Assembly (NCBI GenBank): GCA_963678675.1
Contig: OY783197.1
Coordinates: forward strand, 10,846,304 to 10,910,303
Direction of reading: 5' to 3'
Length of the DNA stretch: 64,000 bases
Source: Xiphydria camelus
Lineage: Eukaryota > Arthropoda > Insecta > Hymenoptera > Xiphydriidae
How positions within the stretch are numbered: position 1 is the first letter of the stretch; every line of letters starts with the position of its first letter. Both the position numbers and the translations under genes were made by a program. Positions 34,604-45,418 of the stretch are shown here, one piece after another. Below the pieces are notes generated by a model. That model had not been told where the DNA came from. It made no database searches and was given only the letters and a program-made list of their open reading frames with translations.

Positions 34604-35289
34604 ATCCGCAACGCTTATACTGACCCAGGTAGCACACTGACGTTAGAATAACGTCTCAGACGTCATTTTTTGGTCAGTATAGGGTTTCAGACGTCAATTG
34701 TCGTAATATTAACGTCACAGAGACGTCATATTTACGACGTACCTTGGACGTCAAAATTCAACGTCTTTTTGACGGAACTTTTCTGTCATTTTTAATGACG
34801 AACAAGACTTAGAAAAATTTCGATCTCCTGCATATAGGTATAGAAACTTGAAAATTTATTTGTGAATAAATGGACAAAAATTGTAATTTGTTCAATTATT
34901 AAATCAATAAATTATTTCATTTCGAGTCTCCAGAGTATGTTGAGCAAGTTATAAACTATACTGTTTATTAAAAAGCACAGATTATTAAAGTAAATGAAAG
35001 ACAATCAATTAATGTAGGATGAATAAATATTCATATAATTATTTATTTATTTATTTATATTTATTTATTATTTATATCTTGCATAAACGCAAATTGATTT
35101 AATATCAATTTGGGTCTATGCAAGAATATTTATCAAAAGACACAATCATAAATTTAGAAAAATGTTGAGAAAAGAATAATACAATTATAAAATCTTATTT
35201 ATTCAAGCTCTTTCTTATTGACAGGAAAAGCAATATACATTTATTCAGCAAACTTCATATGAACACCAATAGTAATAATATTCTTAACC

Positions 35290-36355
35290 ACAAGAGCGTG
35301 CAGCAGATGAGGACTCGAGGACACCGACCGATCAACGAAGTTAAGGGGGTCGAGTCAGCCTGAAAAAAAAAATTTCATATTAAGATTTTATTAGGAAATA
35401 AATTATGTACATTTTTATAAAAAATACTATATACTACTCCCCCAAAATACTTAAAAAATTACCACTAAGAATAAGGCTACCGATGGCTCCAATTGTCAAT
35501 ATAAGCTATTTTAATTTTTGTACGTCTCGTAAGATTCAGAGTGAACCGAAGCACCGACTTGGATGGGCTACAACTTTTTCTCTTCGTAAGAAGATTCTTT
35601 CTCGTTCGAGTGTAGGGATTTCAATTTGTAACTCCACAAACGAAGATATCACTATATTTATTCGTGAAAATTTTATTTATCAAAAAATCGATATGGAAAC
35701 GAGTACCACTACCACAAATTATATTCTATCATAAATTCCTACACTCGAACGAGAAAGCATCTTCTTATGAAGAGAATAAGATGTAGCCCATCCAAATCGG
35801 TGCCTCGGTTCAACCTGAATCCTACGAGAAGTAAAGCAAAGTGTAAGTGTTGGGAAATGAGCGTTAAAGTTTGTCTTATGAATTTACTACTTTTAATTGA
35901 AATCTTTGCTATTCACTTTTCATACATTTCTCTTTTAGTTTCTAAGGTCAAATAATATAATTTTTCCAACTTTTACAATAAAAAAAAATTTTCAGATAAA
36001 AAAATATATTATTGAAAGAGATGAAAAATATGAATATTATACACAATGTTATAAGTATATTTCCCATCACAGTGCATCTTATTTGCATTCTGATGTTCTA
36101 TAAAAGTAATATCACGTATGTAGGAAAGATATGTTATATTCAGTAATCGATCATTTCTGCTCTAATGGCCATAACATCTCAATTTTTATGAATTCGAGTA
36201 TATCGATTTTTTTTCATGTAGATTATATATATATGAGTCAGAAAACGCAAAAAACCAAAAATTGATTTTTTTTTAAAATTTCAACTGACTCGACCGCCTT
36301 AAGCAGCGAAAAGTGCGGACACTAGTTGGATGGGTGACCGCTCACGATGAAAAGA
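35290..36355 (+). pseudogene. 5S rRNA-derived segment split by a TTAA insertion
   Basis: The left half ends CGATCAACGAAGTTAA (35344); the right half starts TTAAGCAGCGAAAAGTGCGG (36299) and continues to GATGGGTGACCGC. Rejoined at the single TTAA, it equals copy 1 at 8661-8750, with the target site in the 5S A box. Confidence 0.75.
35345..36298. mobile_element. TTAA-flanked element in the 5S-like segment
   Basis: Ends GGGGGTCGAGTCAGCCTG and GGCGGTCGAGTCAGTTGA (inverted), TTAA on both sides. An internal palindrome (35522-35830) carries TTCGAGTGTAGGGATTT and inverse. No transposase found. Confidence 0.78.
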
Positions 36356-36780
36356 TATACGTCAAACCCCTAACCTTTTAGAACCGTTATTTTTTACGTC
36401 ATCACAAAATCCGGTAGAACGTCATTATGACGTGATTTTTCTGACGTCGTGTGGATGTGCAATTAAGCCGTCTTTGCGACGTTAAAATGACGTCATATTT
36501 TTCGTCATCTGACGTCAGAACTGACCTTCAAAAAACGTCATTTCGACGTTGATGTGCTACCTGGGGAGCTCGTTCAACCAATTTCATCCTATAAGGCTTC
36601 TTCCGTATCCGTCAACGACTACAATAGGTAAATGGGACACTGTACCTTTGTATTTTACTTTAACTGTCGCCTCTCCGAGAATGTCGAATATTCTCTTGTA
36701 TTATAGTATAATATAAGGTTAATTGTCGACGGTCGTAGTACGTTCTCTGGCCCGTAGATTTTGTTTCATATTTTTTTTTT

Positions 36781-36825
36781 AGAAATTAACGAGAACGCTG
36801 CACCTGAATCTACATCCATTGGGAC
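36781..36825 (-). pseudogene. Gypsy aspartic protease motif
   Basis: Minus strand reads VPMDVDSGAAFSLIS, with the D-S-G catalytic triad of retroviral-type proteases. The domain is cut by the mariner insertion at 36836 and continues at 38993. Confidence 0.65.
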
Positions 36826-36962
36826 TTTTGTATTGTACAGGGTGGGGCATAGGAACCAAGTGTTTTTAGATTGGGTAGTATTCGGCCATGCGAAAAGGGA
36901 GGGGCATGCGGCATATTACAATCCATTCGTTGACTCATAGCATTTCACCTTCAGTTGCCATC

Positions 36963-37245
36963 ATGGAGCCGTGGACGTTAGAAAAACGCGCATTCGCATA
37001 TGATTGTTTTGTTAGGAGTGGCGAGTTGGGACTACGGTAAAGCGTGAATTCCGCCGGAGATTCTATATCAATCGAAATGACTCTGTTCCCGATCTTCAAG
37101 ATTTGTGGTTTCAGCAAGATGGGGCCACGAAACACACCGCCAGAGCATCTATGGCTGCTCTTCACCGCCTGTTTCCCAACCGTCTCATTTCGAGATTCGG
37201 TGATATTCTGTGATCTCCTCGGTCTCCTGACTTGTCCATATGTGA
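36963..37245 (+). pseudogene. Mariner-like transposase, N-terminal part with internal deletion
   Basis: MEPWTLEKRAFAYDCFVRSG is the usual HTH start. After a frameshift it reads ...FYINRNDSVPDLQ and then jumps to DLWFQQDGATKHTARASM, ISRFGDI, PPRSPDLS, part of the DDE domain. About 200 residues between are missing. Ends CDF at the insertion. Confidence 0.75.
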
Positions 37246-38685
37246 TTTTTGATGTGTAAACATCTTTAGGCTCGCTTGGGAGTGATTTCATGGAAGTGGT
37301 GGGGGAAGTGTTAACGACATTAGTGTGTGTCCGTGTGAGCTCGGTGCAGGATCTTGACATTTACCTTCGACCGGGCTTGGTCGGTATTTACCACGAGTCG
37401 GTAATTACCTAGAGTCGGTATCAATTCGAGAGATCGGAGCGTCTAACCTCGAAATCGTAATTTAAGAATAACGGTGAGTGCTTTCCATTCTTCATAAAAT
37501 CACCATTCCAATGTTAGACGCTCGTATCTCCAGAACGTACATCTTTATACTGTTTTCAGTGTATAACAACGGTTTCACTACGATTTCTAATAAAACTAGA
37601 TACCAATTCGTGACTTCTCCATAGTTTAGTGGATATAATTGGTTTATAATAGCTAAAAAAATACGGTACATAAACTCATATCAAGTTCCAACTTATTCTT
37701 CAAAGTATTAATAACTGGTGTATATGCAGGACAATTACACTTTACGTTGAAATCACCAAACGATTGACAGAATAGTCTGTCCATTTGGTTACAAGAACCG
37801 CGCAATTACAACCGCCTCATGTCCTGCTGCATTCTTATGTTCCTCCTCACATTTCTTTTTGTCCATAGTTTCTCATGTATTCTGCCTTACTCTTCTTTTC
37901 AATTCCTGTACATTATTAATCACTATTTCATTTCACCAGTTCAAACTACAAATTAATACATAAATGATTGTCGTGTACACAAATGAAATATGAATATACA
38001 ACAACTACACTTCACCCTGTAGAATCTTTTCACACACTTCGATTTTTGGTTTTCATATTTTCCTTTCACCGATTAAATCCACATCACTTCCACGCTACAT
38101 TTTCGTATACAAACATCGCGGCATTCCAAAATTAAAATTTCATTCCCATTCTTCCCAACTTGCGTCGAAAATTTCCCCTCACAAACTCAAGGTACTTTAC
38201 GCGGAATTCATACCATAGGAATCTCGCGAAAAATACTAGTGGAGGTACGGTAGGTGGGAAAAAACTAAAAACGAGTTAGTCATCCTAATTTGCAATAGAT
38301 GTGTAAACATCTGGCAGAACAATGCTGCGTGGAAGTGATGTGGGTGTATTCGGTTACAGAAAATTATTAAAAAAATGATCGTATTTTTGTTCTAATAACT
38401 TTATTTAACCGAATATACCCACATCACTTCCACGCAACATTGTTCTGCCAGATGTTAACACATCAATTTGATATCTCTTCCTTCCAACCATGTAAAATAG
38501 TATGTGATTGCAAGGAAGACATATCTAAATAATTGATGTGTTAACATCTGGCAGAACAATGTTGCGTGGAAGTGATGTGGGTATATTCGGTTAAATAAAG
38601 TTATTAGAACAAAAAGACGATCATTTTTTAAATAATTGTCTGTAACCGAATACACCCACATCACTTCCACGCAGCATTGTTCTGC
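37246..38685. repeat. Composite insertion inside the mariner, palindromes with GATGTGTAAACATC
   Basis: Starts with GATGTGTAAACATC (37249). It contains a foldback-family arm (37360-37520, core GAGCGTCTAACCTCGAAATC and GGTGAGTGC) and two palindromes (38298-38460, 38537-38686), built from CTGGCAGAACAATGTTGCG arms; the pair is itself inverted. The 37520-38290 interior shows nothing recognisable. Confidence 0.65.
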
Positions 38686-38877
38686 TTTCTACGGGGATAC
38701 CGCAAATCGCGTGTTTACGTATGTACGTTAAATGAGTTGAAAGAAGCGATCCGTCAAGAAATCATTCGAATCAACAGAGACTTTCTGGAAAGAGTGGAGG
38801 CTAGTTTTCGTAAACGACTCCAACAATGCATCGACGAAAACGGACATCACATGCCAGATGTAATTTTCCATACATGA
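38686..38877 (+). pseudogene. Mariner-like transposase, C-terminal part
   Basis: Reads FLRGYRKSRVYVCTLNELKE, then FLERVEASFRKRLQQCID and DVIFHT-stop. Joins in frame with CDF at 37245, giving the CDFFL...GY block common in this family. Confidence 0.8.
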
Positions 38878-39112
38878 ATATTACAAATGCTTTGTTCTTA
38901 CATATGTTGTTCTACGAATACATTTTTCTTACAGCCAAAATTGACAATTTTATTATTATTTTAAATACGCTTAGTTCCAATGCCCCACCCTGTACAACTT
39001 TACCCCAGCTGTTATTCTGCGCGTAGTTGAACAGTTGAATTCAAGCGCATATTGGCTCCGTGCATGAAAAATATACTACTTTTCCTGAGATTATGTGTAA
39101 GAGTATATAATA

Positions 39113-39329
39113 CTCTGTAAAAAAAAGGCGGCATGTTCATTCAGTACCAACAAAATAAATACGTAAAATACTCTCCAAAAAAGATTAGAAATCAATTAAG
39201 ATTGCCATGTTTTGTATATATAAATCTTGAACATGGCGATCTTAATTGATTTCTAATCTTTTTTGGAGAGTATTTTACGTATCAATTTTGTTGGCACTGA
39301 ATGAACATGCCGCCTTTTTTTTTACAGAG
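39113..39329. mobile_element. Hairpin MITE
   Basis: CTCTGTAAAAAAAAGGCGGC and inverse end a near-perfect 217 bp palindrome with its loop near 39222. Lies in the gypsy gag-protease interval. Non-coding. Confidence 0.75.
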
Positions 39330-40565
39330 AATCTGTTTTTGTGACAAGATGTCACTCCTTTTTGGAGTTTATTCATGAGGAGAATATGTATACATGTAGG
39401 AGAATAGCTTTTTATTACCACAAAATTAAAGTCTCACATTTTATACCGATACGAGTCAATTAATTATAACCACGTTACTTTTGATTTATTCTCGTGATAT
39501 TTTGAAATGATTTTATAATTAATGTTTCGATAATATATATATTTTCCCCACAACAATTCGTTCGTGAAAGGATTTCCATAAATAACTGCCGTATGTCCGC
39601 GGGCAAACCGATCAAAGTCATACCTATGGCCGATACCTTGAAATTTGACTTCGGCAGTCGGTAAGGTATAAATAATCCGATAGTTGATAATATAGAGTCA
39701 TGTCATTTCCTTCTTTTTTTTAAGCTATTTTGACAGCTTGATACATTTACTGTCACCATATGAAACGAGCAATTGAACATATATAATCGGCATGAAACCA
39801 TAATATATGTTATTGCATGGAAATATAGCAGTAATGGAAATGCTCGCTATAATTTTCTGAATTCAAGGGAAAAGAAAATAATATTTTAAAAGTAATTAGG
39901 AAAGGAGATACAGGCATTTGAAGTCATACATATATATTCTCTCACATACATTTGATGGCGTATGCGTGTGGTCGCATTTGTGTACGCATTTTCGATCATC
40001 GCCGAACAGTCGACGATGAAAGCCGGAATATATCTCACACATTCAATGGCGCGTGTGTATATTTGATCGCATCTATGTATACACATTTCCGATCATGGCC
40101 GACTATCGCCGAAGATTGCCGGAATTTTTTTGATATTTTGACATATAGATATCGGCCGAGAAATCTAAAATTCTCGAATTTTAGACGGGAGGGGCGTGGC
40201 TTCGCGTTTGTTAAGGATGAATCTCTGTTAATATGTAACTTATAAAATGTATTCTGGTCTCTATCAATAGAGAATAATCAATTTATATGGCATAACTAAA
40301 CATAGTTTTGGTTATAACCATATATTTATTGAAAAAATTCGATGTAAAAATTGAGGGGTGAAGGGGGCAGACATTTTCCCTGTAAATATACACGGGTGCT
40401 GCGACGTTGAACGAACATGCCGCGAGACACTGCCGTGTCTCTTGATGAAGTCTGTCAGTGTCTTTGTGTCGTCCAGCAGAACTTCGTAGCTCTGCATGTA
40501 TATTACCACACATAATCATAAGAAATAGCTTTGCCTCTCCTCTTATTTCTTTTTTAAATATGTCT
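39330..40565. other. Degenerate gypsy interior and small repeats
   Basis: A foldback-family fragment lies at 39590-39675 (GCCGTATGTCCGCGGGCAAA, TTTGACTTCGGCAGT). Two diverged ~85-bp direct repeats (39949-40020, 40039-40125) share GATCGC/GGTCGCATYTRTGTA and CGATCAT. No clear coding. Confidence 0.45.
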
Positions 40566-41300
40566 TTACGAACTACCCTTTTTCTCGCAAAGATTGCATT
40601 GTACCTCCTTGAACTTGCACTTATTGGATCCTCGCTTAGCCACAGCCATACTTACCTGTACATCTGAAATACGGTTTTTATTACCACTGTGCTCTTTGCG
40701 GCTAGGTTTGCTTTTCTTTACGGCGACTGTTAACACTCCGTTACTGCTTGCCACTCGTACGTCCTTAACGATCTTCATCGCTGCTTCAGTCATTGCCAAC
40801 TCGATTGCCCTGCTTAAAGTACATTTAGGCATTGTAAACAATCTTTTTTGAAGCGTTTCATCCGGTACTTCACAAAATATTAGTTCCTTAGCATTTTGTC
40901 TAATTCCACGAAGTTGCAATATTGACTGAGTTTTCGTAACTCGGCTGTGAAATCTGCAACTGATTCCTCCTTCTTTTACACGCATTTATGAAAATAGTAG
41001 CGTCGCATAGTTTCGTTCGGAGTCTGGTTATAATGGCCACTCAATTTCTCCAATATTTCAGCAAATTTTACATCCTTTGGTGCCAATGCCGTAACCAACG
41101 ATCGGGTTACTTCGTACGCCTCATAGCCGATCGTTGTCAAAATCACGGCTCGTTTCGTGTTGTCATTTGTGATGTTATTTACCTCTAAGAGAAATTCTAA
41201 CCTTTCACGATAGCTATCCCATGATATTGACGACTTGTATGGCTCTAAGCATCCAAAAAATTGCCTCGGAGGTTATTGGCGCCGATCACAGCTATTACTG
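40566..41300 (-). pseudogene. Gypsy Gag, broken
   Basis: Reads ISWDSYRERLEFLLEVNNI, KRAVILTTIGYEAYEVTRSL, VKFAEILEKLSGHYN, YYFHKCV-stop; then, after a frameshift, SVADFTAELRKLSQYCNF; and LQKRLFTMPKCTLSRAIELA. Near 40590 CNLCEKKG is the start of a CCHC knuckle that is not completed. Typical gypsy gag order. Confidence 0.75.
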
Positions 41301-41550
41301 TAATTACTTACACTACTGTAAGTCGTATTTTTTTGAGTTTAGCTAGGCAAGGTCGATGCAATCTGCCCATCACCTGTGTCACTGCTTCTTTAAATCCTCA
41401 TCGCCAATTAAGTATCCCTATTGATGCTTCCACTTAACTTTCATTGGGGTATCTAAATTGGATATAATGCCTGTGTTCTCAAGGTGAGCTTTCGACTTTA
41501 CGTGTGTGTGCGTATCGTGAGTGAATGTTTACGTGTATGTGTCCGCGTGT

Positions 41551-42363
41551 GCATGTCCTATGGCCAACCGCGCAGGTGAGCTGCGACCTGAATTCTTGAC
41601 TTCGGCAGTATTTATGGTACAGTTAGAGTGGGCTTCAGACGAGTGCGCTACATAAGAACGAAAAGTGTCGACTGCTCTTCTAATAGCTGTCAATTCGGGA
41701 GATCGAAGCGTTTCGTGTAACCTTAAAATCGTAAAGTTTTGAATTAGTAGTGAATAATTTGTAGAAGTGATGAGAAAAATAATCATAAATAATCTTCCGA
41801 ATTGTGACAGCCATCGGGAAATCAGACGACGCTTTTCGCTCTTACGCTGCGTTCTTACGAAAAGTGTGAAACGTCTGATCTCCCGATGGCTATCAATTCG
41901 GGAGATCGAAGTCTAAGCTCGAAATCGTGAAGCTTTGAATAAATGGTAAGTAATGTTCAGAAGTGAGAGTTAACAATCATTCGGGTTTTTTCGATGTCCA
42001 ACCGAATTACACGCCTCATCCCTATTTGTTTCAGAAATTATTTCCGCGCTAGCACCGCGCGTGTCTAGGAAGTAGTTTTACGAAGTGGCGTGAGCCATAC
42101 CTAAGGTATCAATTCGGAAGATTATTTATGATTATTTCTCATCACTTCTACAAATTATTCACTTCTAATTCAAAATTTTACGATTTTGAGGTTACACGAA
42201 ACGCTTCGATCTCCCGAATTGACAGCTATTAGAAGAGCAGTCGACACTTTTCGTTCTTATGCAGCGCACTCGTCTGAAGCCCACTCTAACTGTACCACAA
42301 ATACTGCCGAAGTCAAGAATTCAGGTCGCAGCTCACCTGCGCGGTTGGCCATAGGACATGCGG
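41551..42363. mobile_element. Foldback element, ~815 bp class, copy C
   Basis: Begins GCATGTCCTATGGCC and ends GGACATGCGG with TA at 42364-42365; left terminal three bases have diverged. An intron-like segment 41946-42034 (ATG|GTAAGT...TTTGTTTCAG) aligns with the 88-nt intron of the giant foldback. Inserted just outside gypsy gag. Confidence 0.85.
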
Positions 42364-42950
42364 TATGTATATATGACACTTACCATTTCGACAAAACCTT
42401 GATTAAATCGGGTCTCTCCTGACGCTCTGGAACGATAGTCTTCCCTCGTACCCTCTTAGTTGGTTGAGAGATGTCCCGATTTAATGCACTGGTCACTAAC
42501 ATTCAGGGAATAGAAATAGAAAGGATCTTAGCGGGCTACTAGAAACTGCTCACCGAGCTTGATAGGGAAAGTCGACGGGCTACCAAGTGGCTACTCGCTG
42601 AATTAGAACTTGGAAGGACTCGGTGGGCTACTAGAAGCTGCTCTTCCAGTTGGAATGGAAAAGTCAGCGGGCTACCAGAAACTTCTTACCGACTTAGAAT
42701 ATGAATGCGTAATGCTACTTAAAATCGCATACCTAAAAAATAATATAGGCAGATGCTTACCATAAGAGATTTATTAACTTGCCTTGAACAGCGATAGTTG
42801 TAGCGAAGCGTGTAGCCAGAAGTCCGCAAGGGAAGTGAGAAGCTCTCTATGGAGCACCCCCTTATACACTAGTTATCAATAAACTCGGTAGAATTTCGCA
42901 TCAAATACTCTTGACAAAAAAATTTACTACAGCAAATAATGAAACATTAA
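42364..42950. repeat. Non-coding stretch with four ~45-bp tandem units
   Basis: GGGCTAC occurs at 42533, 42577, 42625 and 42669 inside related units such as GCGGGCTACTAGAAACTGCT. Position to the right of gag would suit the 5' LTR of the minus-strand gypsy, but no matching 3' copy was seen. Confidence 0.45.
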
Positions 42951-43090
42951 CACGTTCGCTACGTGTTATATAATATAGAGCTTTCTTCTATGCGGAAGGG
43001 GTATTTTGTCAAAGCATTAAAATATTGGGAATATTCGCACATAGTGGGGGAGTACGTTGACGCCATCAGGCGTCATCCGCAGCGAACGTA
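42951..43090. mobile_element. piggyBac-like MITE
   Basis: CACGTTCGCT and TACGTTCGCT (inverted), TTAA at 42947-42950 and 43091-43094. Related in ends to 14013-14095. Confidence 0.7.
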
Positions 43091-43285
43091 TTAATATCTT
43101 CATTCTAAGACGTTATACAAAGTGAACGCACCATGTGCGAGACCAAAGCATCAAGCCGGCCACAGAGACTCGTGATTTTTCATCGGTCATCGGTGATCGT
43201 GATAAGCCATCGTGACAAAACCGAAGTGTGTGGGGCATAAAGTGTCCCGATGGCTATCTGGCGATGCTTGATTTTCTTCGCGACG

Positions 43286-45030
43286 CACAGTGCTTCATCC
43301 AGTGGACAAAAATCAGATTGTTACTTACGCGATATAGAAAAACTAATTCGTTGAAATCATAAAGTAATGTCCCTTATACCCACACCTATCCGTTTTTGAT
43401 CAACTGAACTACCGTTGCCATGCAAATAAATAAAGAAAGACGCGTCACAGCGTAAACATTCTCGTCTCAACAGAATTACGAACTTCTTTTTAGACATTAT
43501 TTAAATGTGTATGTAATCTACAAGATAAGGGGATTTTTATTCACTTTATATAAATAAGAAAAGGGTTGACATATCGAAAAAAATATTCGTAAAACTTATA
43601 TTTCTTGTTTTTACAAAAATGATTGCGGAGACTAATTCTCAAAAAGTTCCAAAAACCTCCTTTTAAGCTTAGCATTTTATTAAAGCTTGTACATTCCTCT
43701 TAATACCTACGTATCGTTTTATTTGCTCAGGGCTGCTCAAACCAAACTATAAATATTTTCGTTATGAGGGAGCGAAACGCCCGAATGACGAATTCTATTT
43801 GTTGTCACTAAGTCTCAAATACGAGGTTGACGGGGTTCGAGGCTGGGTGTTGGGGGGCTCGAGCTCCCAACACTTTGCCTCTCGAACCTCGTCAACCTCG
43901 TATTTGACACTTAGTGACAAAAAATAGAATTCGTCATTCGGGCGTTCATAACGAAAATATCTATAGTTTGGTTTGAGCAGCCCTAAGCAAATAAAACGAT
44001 ATATAGATATTAAGAGGAATGTACAAGCTTTAATAAAATACTAAACTGAAAAGGAGGTTTTTGGAATTTTTTGAGAAATAGCCTCCTCAATCATATGTGT
44101 AAAAACATAAGAAATATATAAGTTTTACAAATATTTTTTTTCGGTATGTCAACCTTTTCCTTATTTATATAAAGTGAGCCCCCAAACACCCCGCCTCGAA
44201 CCCCGTCAACCTCATATTTGAAACTTAGTGACAAAAAATAGAATTCGTCATTCGGGCGTTTCGCGCCCTCATAACGAAATTATCTATAGTTTGTGGTTTG
44301 AGCAGCCCTGAGCAAATAAAACGATATATAGGTATTAAGAGAAATGTACAAGCTTTAATAAAATACTAAACTGAAAAGGAGGTTTTTGGAATTTTTTGAG
44401 AAATAGCCTCCGCAATCATATATGTAAAAACATAAGAAATATAAGTTTTACGAATATTTCTTTCGGTATGTCAACCTTTTTCTTATTTATATAAAGTTAA
44501 TAAAAATACACTTACCTTGTAGATTATATACACATTTAAAGTCCCCCCCCTCCATTACAAAAAAAATCATAAGCATTTTTTAAAGTAAAAAGAAATAAAT
44601 AAACAAACAAACAAAGAACTTTAGAACAAAATTTAAATGTTTATTATTTTGAATTTTGTCAAATATAACTTCATATTCGTAATCAACGACCCAACAAATC
44701 CCCCTATACCAAATTTGGCATCTATCCGTTGATTTTCGAAAATCTCGTCCGCCATATTGGATCCGTCATCTTGAATTTTTGAAATCTGACTTCAGATTCG
44801 TGATCAGCGACCCAAAAAAACCCCCTATACCAAATTTAGCATGAATTCGTCGATTTTCGAAAATCTCGTCCGCCATATTGGATCCGCCATCTTGAATTTT
44901 TGAAATCTGACTTCAGATTCGTGATGAGCGATCCAAAAAACCTCCTTAACAATCATTTATTTACTGTTTCATTAACCGTCAAGAGAAATTTCTATTTTTG
45001 TCCACTCTCCCATATAACTGAAGCACTGTG
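43286..45030. mobile_element. Transib-like non-autonomous element with unequal RSS-like ends (13/22)
   Basis: Perfect CGACG duplication (43281-43285, 45031-45035). Left end: CACAGTG (43286-43292), 13-bp spacer, ACAAAAATC (43306-43314). Right end, minus: CACAGTG (45030-45024), 22-bp spacer, ACAAAAATA (45001-44993). Both spacers begin CTTCA and end GTGG. Interior: one inverted and two tandem copies of a ~340 bp unit (43497-44541) and a ~117 bp satellite (44660-44930). No transposase. Confidence 0.8.
44660..44935. repeat. ~117-bp satellite at Transib-type 3' end
   Basis: About 2.3 copies of a unit with CCGCCATATTGGATCC and GATTCGTGATCAGCGACCC. The same core, diverged, lies next to the 3' ends of the two RAG1-like elements (49690-49790, 50520-50960). 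Confidence 0.8.
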
Positions 45031-45035
45031 CGACG

Positions 45036-45418
45036 GTGCGTCGTGCGTCGTGATGAAACCGAGGTGTGTGGAGATTTCCTTCCAACGTGCCAGTTTAAAA
45101 TTCAAAATAATAGATATAAAAAACCTAGACAAAGAGTTTTTAGTGGAATTTATTGAGGCCTACAGAAGTTTCCCTTACCTCTGGCGCGTTAAGTCCAGTA
45201 AATACAAGGACAGAAATAAAAAAAATAGAGCTTATGAAGAATTGCTAAACAAATACAAAAGAGTAGATAGCACTGCTATCATTCAGATGGTTAAGACAAA
45301 AATAGATTCTCTACGAGGTTCCTTTAGAAAGGAAATAAAAAAAATAAAGCATCTCAACATTCATCCTGTTGTGTCCTGTTCATTGCGAACAGTCTACAAA
45401 ACTACTACTTTGGCATGA
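45036..45418 (+). pseudogene. MADF-domain protein fragment
   Basis: FLVEFIEAYRSFPYLWRVKS, then NKKNRAYEELLNKY and KIDSLRGSFRKEIKKI are the three helices of a MADF (Myb/SANT-like) DNA-binding domain. The upstream 45 codons of the open frame lie inside the inserted element and are not part of the gene. The usual PTLWYY segment after the domain is missing. Confidence 0.7.

Larger units (their letters stand above)
34624..36565. mobile_element. ACGTC-repeat MITE, copy 2
   Basis: Same ends as copy 1, flanked by GA at 34622-34623 and 36566-36567. Inserted between gypsy protease and RT. Its 5S-like segment is split by a TTAA element at 35345-36298. Confidence 0.87.
36838..38992. mobile_element. Mariner/Tc1-like element in the gypsy protease
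   Basis: Ends CAGGGTGGGGCATAGGAAC and CAGGGTGGGGCATTGGAAC (inverted), TA at 36836-36837 and 38993-38994. Transposase parts lie at 36963-37245 and 38686-38877, split by a composite insertion. Confidence 0.85.
27121..41410 (-). mobile_element. Ty3/gypsy retrotransposon, minus strand, fragmented by nested insertions
   Basis: Domains read right to left in gypsy order: gag (41300-40566), protease (about 36825-36781), reverse transcriptase (34603-34101 then 31135 onward), RNase H, integrase zinc and core (30220-29456) and integrase C-terminus (27400-27145). TTGGCGATGAGG at 41400-41412 on minus resembles the leader after the 5' LTR. Insertions: LTR 27448-29451, TTAA element 31140-34100, ACGTC MITE 34624-36565, mariner 36838-38992 and hairpin 39113-39329. 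LTRs not identified. Confidence 0.8.

Noticed and set aside
27121..41410. An endogenous retrovirus with an envelope gene
   Set aside because: Only gag, protease, RT, RNase H and integrase parts are seen; nothing resembling an env frame lies after integrase.
44900..45035. N-terminal 45 codons of the 172-codon MADF frame
   Set aside because: They fall inside the inserted Transib-like element, including its satellite and terminus, so the frame crosses an insertion boundary by chance.
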